7,529 nt of DNA from Pseudomonadota bacterium (GTDB lineage Bacteria; Pseudomonadota; Alphaproteobacteria; Rhodospirillales; Rhodospirillaceae): assembly GCA_023396465.1 (NCBI GenBank), contig JAEWWF010000089.1, positions 1-7,529 on the forward strand, read 5' to 3'. How positions within the stretch are numbered: position 1 is the first letter of the stretch; the number at the start of each line of letters is the position of its first letter. Shown here piece after piece: positions 1-6,414 of the stretch. Under the pieces are notes generated by a model. The model did not search any database, was not told the origin of the DNA, and saw nothing but the letters and a program-made list of their open reading frames with translations. The position numbers and the translations under genes were made by a program.

Positions 1-1255
1 AGCTGTCGGCGACGGCGATGCGTCCGTCCGGCATCACCGTCACCCCCAGCGGATGCTGCATGCGGGCCTCGGCGAGGCAGCCGTCGGCGAGCCCGAAGTC
101 GAACAGGCCGCGACCGACCAGGGTCCGCACTTCCGGTTGGGTGCCGGTCAGCACCACCTTGCGCACCGCCGAGGTTTCGCTGTCGGCGAAATAGAGCGCG
201 CCGCCATTGGGCGCCAGGGCGAGGCCGCTGGGCTGCGCCAGCAGGGCGCGGCGGGCAGGTCCGTCGTGGATGTTCTCGCCGCCGGTGCCGGCCAAGGCGG
301 CGATGCATCCGGCGGAGAGGTCGAGGGTGAGCAACTGGTGGGTGCCGGCGTTGGCGATGAACAGGGTGTCGCCAGCCGCCTCCAGATCCCACGGCGATGC
401 GAGGGCGACCGCGTCGGCCCGGCCACCCTCGCACACCGGCAGGCCGCGGAAGCCGAGGCCGGCGATGGTGGTGACGAGGCCGCTGTGCAGGTCGATGCGG
501 CGCACCAGGTGGTTGCCGGTGTCGGCGACGTAGATGGCGTCGGCGGTGCAGGCCAGCCCTTGCGGCGAGGTGAAGCTGGCCCGCTCCGCCGGGCCGTCGT
601 CCATGCCCGGCAGGCCGGTGCCGTAGCGGGCGAGCACGCGGCCGTCGCTTTCGCAAACGACGATGCGGTGATGGCCGCCGTCGGCCACCGCCCAGCGGCG
701 TTCGGCGCCGGGCAGCGGCTTCACCTTGCCGGGGAAGGACAGCGGGCCGGGGGCCGGCGCCTCCAGGGTCAGGGGCAGTTCGCCCGGCACCAGGGCGCAG
801 ATGCCGCCCAGGTTGTCGATCAGGTCGCCGATGCCCTGGACCATCAGGTCGGGGTCCGGCTCGCCGGCCAGCTGGCCGATGACCTTGCCGTCGGGGCCGA
901 TCACCACCAGCGTCGGCCAGGCCCGCACGGCGTATTCGTCCCACAGGGTCATGTAGGGGTCGTGCGCCACCGGGTGGCGGATGTCATAACGGCGGATGGC
1001 GCAGGCGACGGCGGCGGGATCGCGCTCGGCGGCGAATTTGGGGCTGTGGACGCCGATCACCGCCACCTCACGCGGGAAGGCTTCCTCGATCCGCCGCAGG
1101 GTGGGCAGGGCCTGCACGCAGTTGATGCAGCAATAGGTCCAGAAATCGAGGATGACGATGCGCCCGCGCAGGTCCCGCAGCGACAGCGGCCGCGGCACGT
1201 TGAACCAGGTCAGCCCCTCACGGTCGATTTCCGGCGCCCTGACCAGACCATACAT
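1..1255 (-). CDS. Thioredoxin-like / NHL-repeat protein (NHLRC2-like), C-terminus cut by window edge
   Basis: About 418 residues are visible and the reading frame is still open at position 2, so the C-terminus is missing. Residues 20-135 form a thioredoxin-like domain. It contains FWTYCCINC (38-46), where C43-I-N-C46 is the redox CxxC and C42 is an extra adjacent cysteine, and WPT at 113-115 supplies the cis-proline. From about residue 185 the chain holds NHL-type beta-propeller repeats, each with a core like SPQGLA...IYVADTGNHLVRRID; at least three or four copies are visible. This domain order matches the NHLRC2-like family, whose precise reaction is not settled; a thiol-disulfide role is inferred from the CxxC. 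No signal peptide is visible, so it is probably cytoplasmic. The ATG at 1255-1253 was chosen because GAGGA lies 11 bases upstream (1271-1267) and the family N-terminus starts close to here. It is transcribed divergently from the universal stress protein gene. Confidence 0.9.
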   Translation of the reverse strand, partial: MYGLVRAPEIDREGLTWFNVPRPLSLRDLRGRIVILDFWTYCCINCVQALPTLRRIEEAFPREVAVIGVHSPKFAAERDPAAVACAIRRYDIRHPVAHDPYMTLWDEYAVRAWPTLVVIGPDGKVIGQLAGEPDPDLMVQGIGDLIDNLGGICALVPGELPLTLEAPAPGPLSFPGKVKPLPGAERRWAVADGGHHRIVVCESDGRVLARYGTGLPGMDDGPAERASFTSPQGLACTADAIYVADTGNHLVRRIDLHSGLVTTIAGLGFRGLPVCEGGRADAVALASPWDLEAAGDTLFIANAGTHQLLTLDLSAGCIAALAGTGGENIHDGPARRALLAQPSGLALAPNGGALYFADSETSAVRKVVLTGTQPEVRTLVGRGLFDFGLADGCLAEARMQHPLGVTVMPDGRIAVADS

Positions 1256-1294
1256 GCGCTGCCGTGTCCTCGCGGTTTTGTGAAGTCGATCCGG

Positions 1295-1325
1295 CCTATA
1301 TGGCCCCGCCCTCCTATGGTGGCAA
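1295..1325 (-). promoter_or_regulatory. Candidate sigma70-type promoter for the thioredoxin/NHL gene
   Basis: On the minus strand TTGCCA (1325-1320) matches the -35 consensus in five of six positions. An AT-rich patch follows, with CATATA (1302-1297) after a 17-base spacer or TATAGG (1300-1295) after 19. The patch sits inside an imperfect dyad, GGCC-TATAT-GGCC at 1293-1305. Transcription would begin near 1288, giving a leader of about 33 bases. This is pattern matching only; the -10 match is weak. Confidence 0.3.
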
Positions 1326-1496
1326 GCGGGTGAGCGCGCGCCGCGTCCGTCGCCGGCCGGTTCCCGCCATTGGTGTCGCCAGTGCCCCCGGTATCCCCCT
1401 GTGCAGCCGCGTTGCCTTGCGCTATGGTTCCATGACTTCAAGGGCTTGAGCCCAGACGCGGGCCGTCGACCGTCGGCCGATATGCAGGAGGAACCA

Positions 1497-2333
1497 ATGG
1501 CGCTGAAGGACATCATGGTGATCGTCGACAGCTCGGCCCACGCGGCCGACCGGTTGGACGTCGCCGTCAAGCTGGCGAGTGATCACGATGCGCACCTGAC
1601 CGGCCTGTTCGTCCGCATGGTGCCGCATGTGCCGCAGTTCGTCATGAGCCAGCTCGGGCCGGAAGTGCAGGAAGTGCAGCGCCGCTATGCCCAGGAGGCC
1701 GCCGCCGCCGCCCATGCGCTGTTCGAGGACAAGGTGCGGGCCGGGGGTGTCCGTGCCGAGTGGCGGGCGGTCGACGGCGATCTCGTCGACACCGTCTGCC
1801 TGCACGCCAAGTACACCGATCTGGTGGTGATGGGCCAGCGCGATCCCAACCAGGACGCCATGGACGGCGAGGCGGAACTGGTCGATCATGTCGTGCTGGA
1901 AGCCGGCCGGCCGGTGCTGGTGGTGCCCTATGCGGGCAAGTTCCGGACCATCGGCCACAAGGTGGTGGTGGCGTGGAACGCCAGCCGCGAGGCCACCCGC
2001 GCCGTCAACGACGCCATGCCGATCCTGCAAAAGGCGCAGGAGGTGGAGGTTCTGGCCGTCAATCCGCGCGGCGGCAGGGCCGGCCATGGCGACGTTCCGG
2101 GCGCCGACATCTCGCTGCACCTCGCTCGCCATGGGGTGAAAGCCAATGCCGAGCATATTTTCAGCGATGACGTCGATCCCGGCGCCATGCTGCTGTCGCG
2201 CACCTGCGATGCCGGTGCCGACCTGATCGTCATGGGTGCCTACGGCCGCTCGCGCCTGCGTGAGCTGGTGCTCGGCGGCGCCACCCGTCACCTGCTGCGC
2301 CACATGACGGTGCCGGTGCTGATGTCGCACTGA
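1497..2333 (+). CDS. Tandem-domain universal stress protein (UspA family)
   Basis: This 278-residue protein contains two UspA domains, about residues 1-145 and 152-278. The first opens with DIMVIVDSSAHAADRL and the second with HKVVVAWNASREATRAV; each is a beta strand followed by the helix typical of the fold. The second domain carries the nucleotide-binding loop G247-x2-G250-x9-G260-G261, in which the usual final Ser/Thr is Gly. The equivalent stretch of the first domain (VVMGQRDPNQ onward, from 110) is degenerate, so ATP binding, if any, should lie in the second half. UspA proteins are cytoplasmic and tend to be induced by starvation and other stress; the specific role here is unknown. The start is the ATG at 1497, placed by a strong AGGAGG at 1486-1491 five bases upstream. 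An in-frame ATG at 1482 precedes that ribosome site and is unlikely to be used. The gene appears monocistronic. Confidence 0.95.
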   Translation: MALKDIMVIVDSSAHAADRLDVAVKLASDHDAHLTGLFVRMVPHVPQFVMSQLGPEVQEVQRRYAQEAAAAAHALFEDKVRAGGVRAEWRAVDGDLVDTVCLHAKYTDLVVMGQRDPNQDAMDGEAELVDHVVLEAGRPVLVVPYAGKFRTIGHKVVVAWNASREATRAVNDAMPILQKAQEVEVLAVNPRGGRAGHGDVPGADISLHLARHGVKANAEHIFSDDVDPGAMLLSRTCDAGADLIVMGAYGRSRLRELVLGGATRHLLRHMTVPVLMSH

Positions 2334-2362
2334 CCGGACGACAGTCAGGATCGAAGGACGCA

Positions 2363-2396
2363 GGAGGCGGTTCCGCCGGGGCCGCCTCCGGTCTTT
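2363..2396 (+). terminator. Candidate hairpin terminator after the universal stress protein gene
   Basis: GGAGGCGG (2363-2370) is perfectly complementary to CCGCCTCC (2382-2389), giving an 8-bp GC-rich stem with an 11-base loop, about 30 bases after the usp stop codon. It is followed by GGTCTTTC, a short T-rich tail rather than a full T tract. A competing smaller stem inside the loop is possible. The position fits termination of the usp transcript; efficiency is uncertain. Confidence 0.45.
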
Positions 2397-2485
2397 CGGC
2401 TTAGGGCGGTCTGCTTTGCCTTGCGGCCGCCACAAAGGAAAAGTAGGACTGCCGCCTCAGGGCAACAGGAGAACAGGTCATATCG

Positions 2486-3199
2486 ATGGCACGTCGCAGC
2501 CGTCGCCAGCGCGAGCAAAGCAAGCAGTTCTGGATGGTCCTCGCCAAGTTCGGGGTCTTCCTGGGCATCGTCGGCGCCACCGCCTATTACGCTTACGAGG
2601 CGGGCACCCAGTTGTCGGCGCAGGAGATCACCGATCTGAAGACGGAGATCGAGCGTCTGTCGGAAACGGAGGAGACTCGTCAGCAGCGCCTTGCCGAACT
2701 GGAAGCCAGTCTGACCGCCGCCGAGGAGCGTGCCGCCGACTATCGCACCCGCTACGAGCAGGTGGCGCCCGCCGCCGTGCAGGCGGTGCTGGAGAAGGTG
2801 CGCGAGAAGATGCAGGCCGGCCTGTCGCCGGAGCGGCTGGTCTTCGTGGTCGGGCAGGCGCAGCCGCCGCGCAACTGCACCGAGGCGGAAACCCGCCGCT
2901 TCCTTGCCAAGACGGAAAACTACGACGACGCCAACACCTGGGTGCGCTTCAACGGGGTGGTGACGGTGAGCGGCCGGGGCCGCGCCGCCAATGGCGGACG
3001 GGAACAGTGGTACGATGCCGCCCAGCCGGTGACCATGGTGTTCTCCCCCCTTGGCGACCGCGAGGAGGAAGTGAGCGGCCAGCTGCCGATCCAGCACTCC
3101 ATGATCTTCAAGAACAAGGAATACCGCTTCACCGCCTCGCCCGGCGCGCGCGGCTTCATCGAAGTGACGGCCGATTGGTGCGATTACGGCGGCGGCTGA
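2486..3199 (+). CDS. Membrane-anchored coiled-coil protein of unknown function
   Basis: I do not recognise a family for this 237-residue protein. The N-terminus is strongly basic (MARRSRRQRE), followed by one hydrophobic segment at about residues 15-37, which reads as an uncleaved signal anchor with the N-terminus in the cytoplasm. Residues 44-92 are rich in Glu, Gln, Arg, Leu and Ala with heptad-like spacing and probably form a coiled coil. Residues 115-237 look like a compact, beta-rich domain with only two cysteines, C131 and C232, which could form a disulfide in the periplasm. That topology and the disulfide are inferences. The ATG at 2486 is preceded by AGGAGA at 2467-2472, a rather long 13-base spacing. 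The gene stands alone, between the usp hairpin and a strong terminator. Codon use and GC resemble its neighbours, so it does not look recently acquired. Coding status is well supported; function is open. Confidence 0.85.
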   Translation: MARRSRRQREQSKQFWMVLAKFGVFLGIVGATAYYAYEAGTQLSAQEITDLKTEIERLSETEETRQQRLAELEASLTAAEERAADYRTRYEQVAPAAVQAVLEKVREKMQAGLSPERLVFVVGQAQPPRNCTEAETRRFLAKTENYDDANTWVRFNGVVTVSGRGRAANGGREQWYDAAQPVTMVFSPLGDREEEVSGQLPIQHSMIFKNKEYRFTASPGARGFIEVTADWCDYGGG

Positions 3200-3231
3200 T
3201 ACCGGCCCTGTGAACTATGCGAATACCACCG

Positions 3232-3265
3232 AAGCCCCGGCGCGGTCTCCCGCGTCCGGGGCTTT
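3232..3265 (+). terminator. Strong intrinsic terminator after the coiled-coil gene
   Basis: AAGCCCCGG (3232-3240) pairs with CCGGGGCTT (3256-3264), and inside it CGCGG (3241-3245) pairs with CCGCG (3250-3254). The result is a nearly continuous 14-bp hairpin with one bulged T (3255) and a TCTC tetraloop. A short T run follows the stem. It sits about 33 bases after the stop of the coiled-coil gene and before the DUF305 gene, separating the two transcription units. Confidence 0.8.
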
Positions 3266-3345
3266 CGCATGACGTGAGCGGCAACAACAGCCCGGCCGCC
3301 GTCGTTTCGCCACGGAGACAGCGACCCGCGCGAAAGGACGAGGTC

Positions 3346-3789
3346 ATGAGCTACCTGCGCTTCGCCGCCATGATCGTCACCTCGACGGTGGTGATGTACG
3401 GCCTGATGTACCTGAACACCTACGCCATCGACCACGTGTTCTGGAGCGAGACCCGCGCCTACATGGCGCTCATCATGGGCGCCGTCATGGCGGTGGTGAT
3501 GATGGCCTACATGTGGGCCATGTACCGCCGGCCGGCGGCCAACGTGGCGATCATCGCCGCCGCCCTGGTGGTGGGCGTCGGGTCGCTGTGGCTGGTGCGG
3601 TCGCAGGCGACGGTGGATCAGGTGTCCTACATGCGGGCGATGATCCCGCACCACTCCATCGCCATCCTGACCAGCGAGCGGGCGGAGATCACCGATCCGC
3701 GCGTGCGCGAACTGGCCGACGAGATCATCGCGGCGCAGCGGCGGGAGATTGCCGAGATGAAGGCGCTGATCGCCGACCTCGGCGACTGA
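3346..3789 (+). CDS. Three-helix membrane protein with C-terminal DUF305 domain
   Basis: This is a 147-residue protein. Three hydrophobic segments lie at about residues 5-26, 38-60 and 66-84. The basic YRRP (60-63) between the second and third suggests a cytoplasmic loop, which places the C-terminal part in the periplasm. Residues 91-145 match the DUF305 family: MRAMIPHH (96-103) followed by ELADEII and QRREIAEM in two amphipathic helices. Secreted DUF305 proteins such as cyanobacterial CopM have been linked to copper; this short membrane version conserves the M-x2-M-I-P-H-H core and has methionine-rich helices, so metal binding is plausible but not shown. It carries one DUF305 copy and no cleavable signal peptide. 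The ATG at 3346 has AAGGA at 3334-3338 seven bases upstream, and the predicted protein starts right before the first helix. A longer in-frame extension back to 3217 would overlap the terminator and was rejected. The gene converges on pyrE with a 26-base gap. Confidence 0.92.
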   Translation: MSYLRFAAMIVTSTVVMYGLMYLNTYAIDHVFWSETRAYMALIMGAVMAVVMMAYMWAMYRRPAANVAIIAAALVVGVGSLWLVRSQATVDQVSYMRAMIPHHSIAILTSERAEITDPRVRELADEIIAAQRREIAEMKALIADLGD

Positions 3790-3815
3790 CCCGCCGCTGC
3801 TTGCCGCGACTGTGG

Positions 3816-4526
3816 TTACTCTTCCTTGCCGCCGTGGGCCTTGGACCAGCCGATGGGGTCGGTGAAGAAGGCGCGCACGTCGTCCAGCGCACCCAGGCTG
3901 AACAGCTTCTGCTCTTCCGCCACTTCCAGCACGTCCCACCAGCAGGCGAGGTAGTGCAGGCGGACGCCCTTTTCGAGCAGGGCTTCCTCGGCGCCGGGGA
4001 TGATGCCGTAGAAGAACGGCACGAAGGTGTGGGCGCAAGCGGCGCCGGCGGCGCGCAGGGCGTCGGCGAACACCAGCTTGGAGCCGCCGTCGGTCGCCAG
4101 ATCCTCCACCAGCAGCACGTTGCCGCCCTCGGTCAGGTGGCCCTCGATCTGCGCCATGCGGCCGAAACCCTTGGGCTTCTTGCGCACATAGAGCATGGGC
4201 AGCATCAGCGCATCGGAAATCCAGGCGGCGTAGGGAATGCCGGCGGATTCGCCGCCCGCCACATGGGTGATGCTCTCGCAGCCGATCTCGCGCTCGATGC
4301 AGTCGCGGGCCAGTTCGACGATGCGGCGGCGGGCGCGCGGGAAGGCGATGACCTTGCGGCAGTCGATATAGACCGGGCTGGCGCGGCCGGAGGTCAGGAT
4401 GTAGGGCTCCTGCGGGCGGAAGTTCACCGCCTGGATCTCCAGCAGGATGCGGGCCACGGCAAGGCCGGCGGCCTTCTGCTCGGGCGTGCGCGAGGCGGCG
4501 CTGGACGTGGAGGAGGCAAGGGACAT
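3816..4526 (-). CDS. pyrE: Orotate phosphoribosyltransferase
   Basis: The 236-residue product should catalyse orotate + PRPP to orotidine 5'-monophosphate + pyrophosphate, the fifth step of de novo UMP synthesis, in the cytoplasm. The PRPP-binding loop is clear at residues 138-150, LLVEDLATDGGSK, with the acidic pair E141-D142. The lysine-rich mobile loop is at about 114-130 (VRKKPKGFG...EGH), and TSGRASPVYIDCRK (45-58) is the usual N-terminal orotate/PRPP region. Length is close to that of other alphaproteobacterial PyrE proteins, and no key segment is missing. The ATG at 4526-4524 was chosen because it gives a normal N-terminus; GGAG lies about 13 bases upstream, a loose spacing, and an in-frame GTG five codons upstream is an alternative. 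The same frame stays open far upstream, but that part is antisense to the crotonase gene and is not coding. The gene is transcribed alone in this window. Confidence 0.97.
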   Translation of the reverse strand: MSLASSTSSAASRTPEQKAAGLAVARILLEIQAVNFRPQEPYILTSGRASPVYIDCRKVIAFPRARRRIVELARDCIEREIGCESITHVAGGESAGIPYAAWISDALMLPMLYVRKKPKGFGRMAQIEGHLTEGGNVLLVEDLATDGGSKLVFADALRAAGAACAHTFVPFFYGIIPGAEEALLEKGVRLHYLACWWDVLEVAEEQKLFSLGALDDVRAFFTDPIGWSKAHGGKEE

Positions 4527-4568
4527 GGCGGGGCTCACTCCGGCAAAAGTCGCTTTGGATGCGCCCCT

Positions 4569-4582
4569 GTTTAAGGGTAAAC
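4569..4582. promoter_or_regulatory. Inverted repeat in the pyrE/crotonase divergent spacer
   Basis: GTTTA-AGGG-TAAAC is a perfect 5-bp inverted repeat with a 4-base centre, AT-rich within an otherwise GC-rich 99-bp spacer between two divergent genes. On the minus strand TTGTCT (4596-4591) and TAAACA (4573-4568), 17 bases apart, form a weak candidate pyrE promoter that overlaps it. It could be an operator or chance; nothing else in the spacer identifies a regulator. Confidence 0.25.
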
Positions 4583-4625
4583 CTGCCGTCAGACAACGAC
4601 CAACCGGCCATCGAGGGAACCGTTC

Positions 4626-5405
4626 ATGTCGGATGTGATCCAGGTCGAGCGCGACGGCAGCCTCGCCACCGTCCTCCTCAACAAGCCCGAGAAGCTGAAC
4701 GCCATGGACCTGCCCATGTGGCGCGGTCTGGCGGAGGCCTTCACGGCGCTCGACGCCGACGAGGGCGTGCGCTGCGTCGTGCTGCGCGGGGCGGGCGGCA
4801 AGGCCTTCGCCGCCGGCGCCGACATCGGCGAGTTCGAGACCGTGCGCAAGACGCCGCAACAGGCCAAGGACTACGACGTCATCATGCGCGAGGCCCTGCG
4901 GGCGGTGCGTGAGTGCCGCCACCCGGTGATCGCCCGCATCGACGGGGCCTGCGTCGGCGGCGGCCTGGAACTGGCGGCCATGGCCGACATCCGAATCTGC
5001 AACGAGACGGCCCGCTTCGGCGTCCCCATCAACCGTATCTCGGTGGTGATGGCCTATCCGGAAATCCACGGCCTCATGCGCCTTGCCGGCCCGGCCAACG
5101 TGCTGGAGATCCTGCTGGAGGGCAAAGTGGTCGGGGCCCAGGATGCATTGCGCATGGGTCTGGTGAACCGGGTCGTCGCCGACGACATGATGGACGCCGA
5201 CATCGCCGAGACGGTCAAGCGCATCACCGCCGGGGCGCCGCTGGTCAACAGCTGGCACAAACGCTTCGTGCGCCGCCTCATGGACCCGCGCCCGCTGACC
5301 GACGCGGACCTGGACGAATGCTACGCCTTCCTCGACACTGACGATTATGCCGAGGGGCTGGCGGCCTTCAAGGACAAGCGCCGGCCCGCCTTCAAGGGAG
5401 AGTGA
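4626..5405 (+). CDS. Crotonase-fold enoyl-CoA hydratase/isomerase family protein
   Basis: This 259-residue protein is a full-length crotonase-superfamily member that should act on an acyl-CoA in the cytoplasm. The oxyanion-hole segments are present: FAAGADI at 61-67 and GGG at 111-113. The first canonical enoyl-CoA hydratase glutamate is kept as E115 (GGGLE). The second, which would fall in the FGxPE motif, is Ile135 (FGVPIN). The following stretch is a few residues longer than in classical hydratases and contains E146 in AYPE, which might substitute. The C-terminus (DDYAEGLAAFKDKRRPAF) is typical of the family. The specific reaction therefore cannot be named: hydratase, isomerase and other crotonase chemistries remain possible. 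GAGGG at 4613-4617, eight bases upstream, supports the ATG at 4626. It is the first gene of a two-gene unit; the ELM1-family gene begins four bases after its stop. Confidence 0.93.
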   Translation: MSDVIQVERDGSLATVLLNKPEKLNAMDLPMWRGLAEAFTALDADEGVRCVVLRGAGGKAFAAGADIGEFETVRKTPQQAKDYDVIMREALRAVRECRHPVIARIDGACVGGGLELAAMADIRICNETARFGVPINRISVVMAYPEIHGLMRLAGPANVLEILLEGKVVGAQDALRMGLVNRVVADDMMDADIAETVKRITAGAPLVNSWHKRFVRRLMDPRPLTDADLDECYAFLDTDDYAEGLAAFKDKRRPAFKGE

Positions 5406-5409
5406 CCGC

Positions 5410-6399
5410 ATGGTGGCGCCGTCCGTCTGGGTGCTCGCCGACGATCGCGCCGGCAACGTCAACCAGGCGCTCGGCGTCGCCGAGGCGCTCGGTCTGCCGT
5501 TCGAGGTCAAGCAGATCGGCTACACCGGCCTCGCCGCGCTGCCCAACTTCATGCGCGGCGCCTCCACCCTCGGGCTGACCGATGCCAGCGTGGCGCAACT
5601 GTCGGCGCCGTGGCCGGAGGTGGTGATCGGCGCCGGGCGGCGGGTGGCGCCGGTGTCGCGGTGGATCAAGCGCATGGCCGGCGGCCATGCCTTCCTGGTG
5701 CAGATCATGTTTCCCGGCGGCTACGGCGCCGGGGCCATCGGCGAGTTCAACCTTATCGCCGTGCCGCGCCACGACTCGTTCTCCGACATCCTGCCGACGG
5801 TGCTGCGCATCACCGGTGCCCCCCACCGCGTCACCCCCGACCGCCTGGACCGCGAGGCGGAAGCCTGGCGGGAGCGGTTCGACGGCTACCCGCGGCCGTT
5901 CCTGTCCGTGCTGGTCGGCGGGGCGACCAAGAACCGCCCCTTCGGCGCCCGCGAGGCGGCGGAGTTCGCCGACCGTCTGCGCCGTTTCCAGGCGGAGGCC
6001 GGCGGCACCCTCCTGCTCACCACCTCCCGCCGCACCCCGGCGGAGGCGGTGGCGGTTCTGGAGCGCAGCCTGCCGCAGCCCATGTGGCTCCATAAGGTCG
6101 GCGACGTCGGCGAAAACCCGTACTTCGGCCTGCTCGCCCTGGCCGATGCGGTGGTGGTGACCGGCGACAGCGTCTCCATGTGCTCGGAAGCCTGCGCCAC
6201 CCAGGGGCCGGTGTTCATCCACGCTCCGCCGGGGATGGTGGCGCCGAAGCACGCCCGCCTGCACGCCGAACTCTACCGCCTGGGCTACGCCCGGCCGTTC
6301 ACCGGCGCCTTCGAGGACTGGAGCCACCCGCCGCTCAACGCCGCGCGGGAAATCGCCCTGGCGGTGCGGCAGAACCTCGGCCTGCCGCTGCCGGAGTAG
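5410..6399 (+). CDS. ELM1-family protein (mitochondrial fission ELM1-like, DUF1022)
   Basis: The 329-residue product matches the family named after the plant mitochondrial fission protein ELM1, and spans its usual length. The N-terminal signature WVLADDRAGNVNQALGVAE (7-25) is clear. The C-terminal half has VLVGG (167-171), TTSRRTP (204-210), NPY (236-238) and TGDSVSMCSEA (251-261), an arrangement resembling GT-B glycosyltransferase folds. In plants ELM1 helps recruit dynamin-related protein to mitochondria. The bacterial function is not established, and a sugar-transfer or nucleotide-sugar role is only inference from the fold. No signal peptide or membrane segment is evident, so the protein is probably cytoplasmic or peripheral. 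The ATG at 5410 is preceded by AGGGAGAG (5395-5402), which overlaps the end of the crotonase gene. With only four bases between genes, the two are almost certainly co-transcribed and perhaps translationally coupled. It converges on the photolyase gene with a 15-base gap. Confidence 0.92.
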   Translation: MVAPSVWVLADDRAGNVNQALGVAEALGLPFEVKQIGYTGLAALPNFMRGASTLGLTDASVAQLSAPWPEVVIGAGRRVAPVSRWIKRMAGGHAFLVQIMFPGGYGAGAIGEFNLIAVPRHDSFSDILPTVLRITGAPHRVTPDRLDREAEAWRERFDGYPRPFLSVLVGGATKNRPFGAREAAEFADRLRRFQAEAGGTLLLTTSRRTPAEAVAVLERSLPQPMWLHKVGDVGENPYFGLLALADAVVVTGDSVSMCSEACATQGPVFIHAPPGMVAPKHARLHAELYRLGYARPFTGAFEDWSHPPLNAAREIALAVRQNLGLPLPE

Positions 6400-6414
6400 G
6401 GCCGGGCGGCGGCG

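Noticed and set aside
53..1333. A long plus-strand open frame across the thioredoxin/NHL gene
   Set aside because: It is the exact antisense register of a gene with clear thioredoxin and NHL motifs; its translation has no recognisable domain and reflects high GC.
1482..1496. An earlier in-frame ATG for the universal stress protein
   Set aside because: The AGGAGG ribosome site lies downstream of this ATG and positions ribosomes for the ATG at 1497, where family similarity also begins.
1422..2435. A 337-codon minus-strand open frame over the universal stress protein gene
   Set aside because: The plus strand encodes two clear UspA domains with a strong ribosome site; the antisense product is low-complexity and rich in His, Gly and Arg.
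3184..4611. A 475-codon minus-strand frame spanning pyrE and the DUF305 gene
   Set aside because: It is out of frame with pyrE and antisense to DUF305, with a repetitive Arg/His-rich translation typical of GC-driven spurious frames.
4527..5510. A long N-terminal extension or fusion of PyrE reading upstream into 5510
   Set aside because: The extension is antisense to the crotonase gene, lacks domain features, and PyrE has its normal length from the ATG at 4526.
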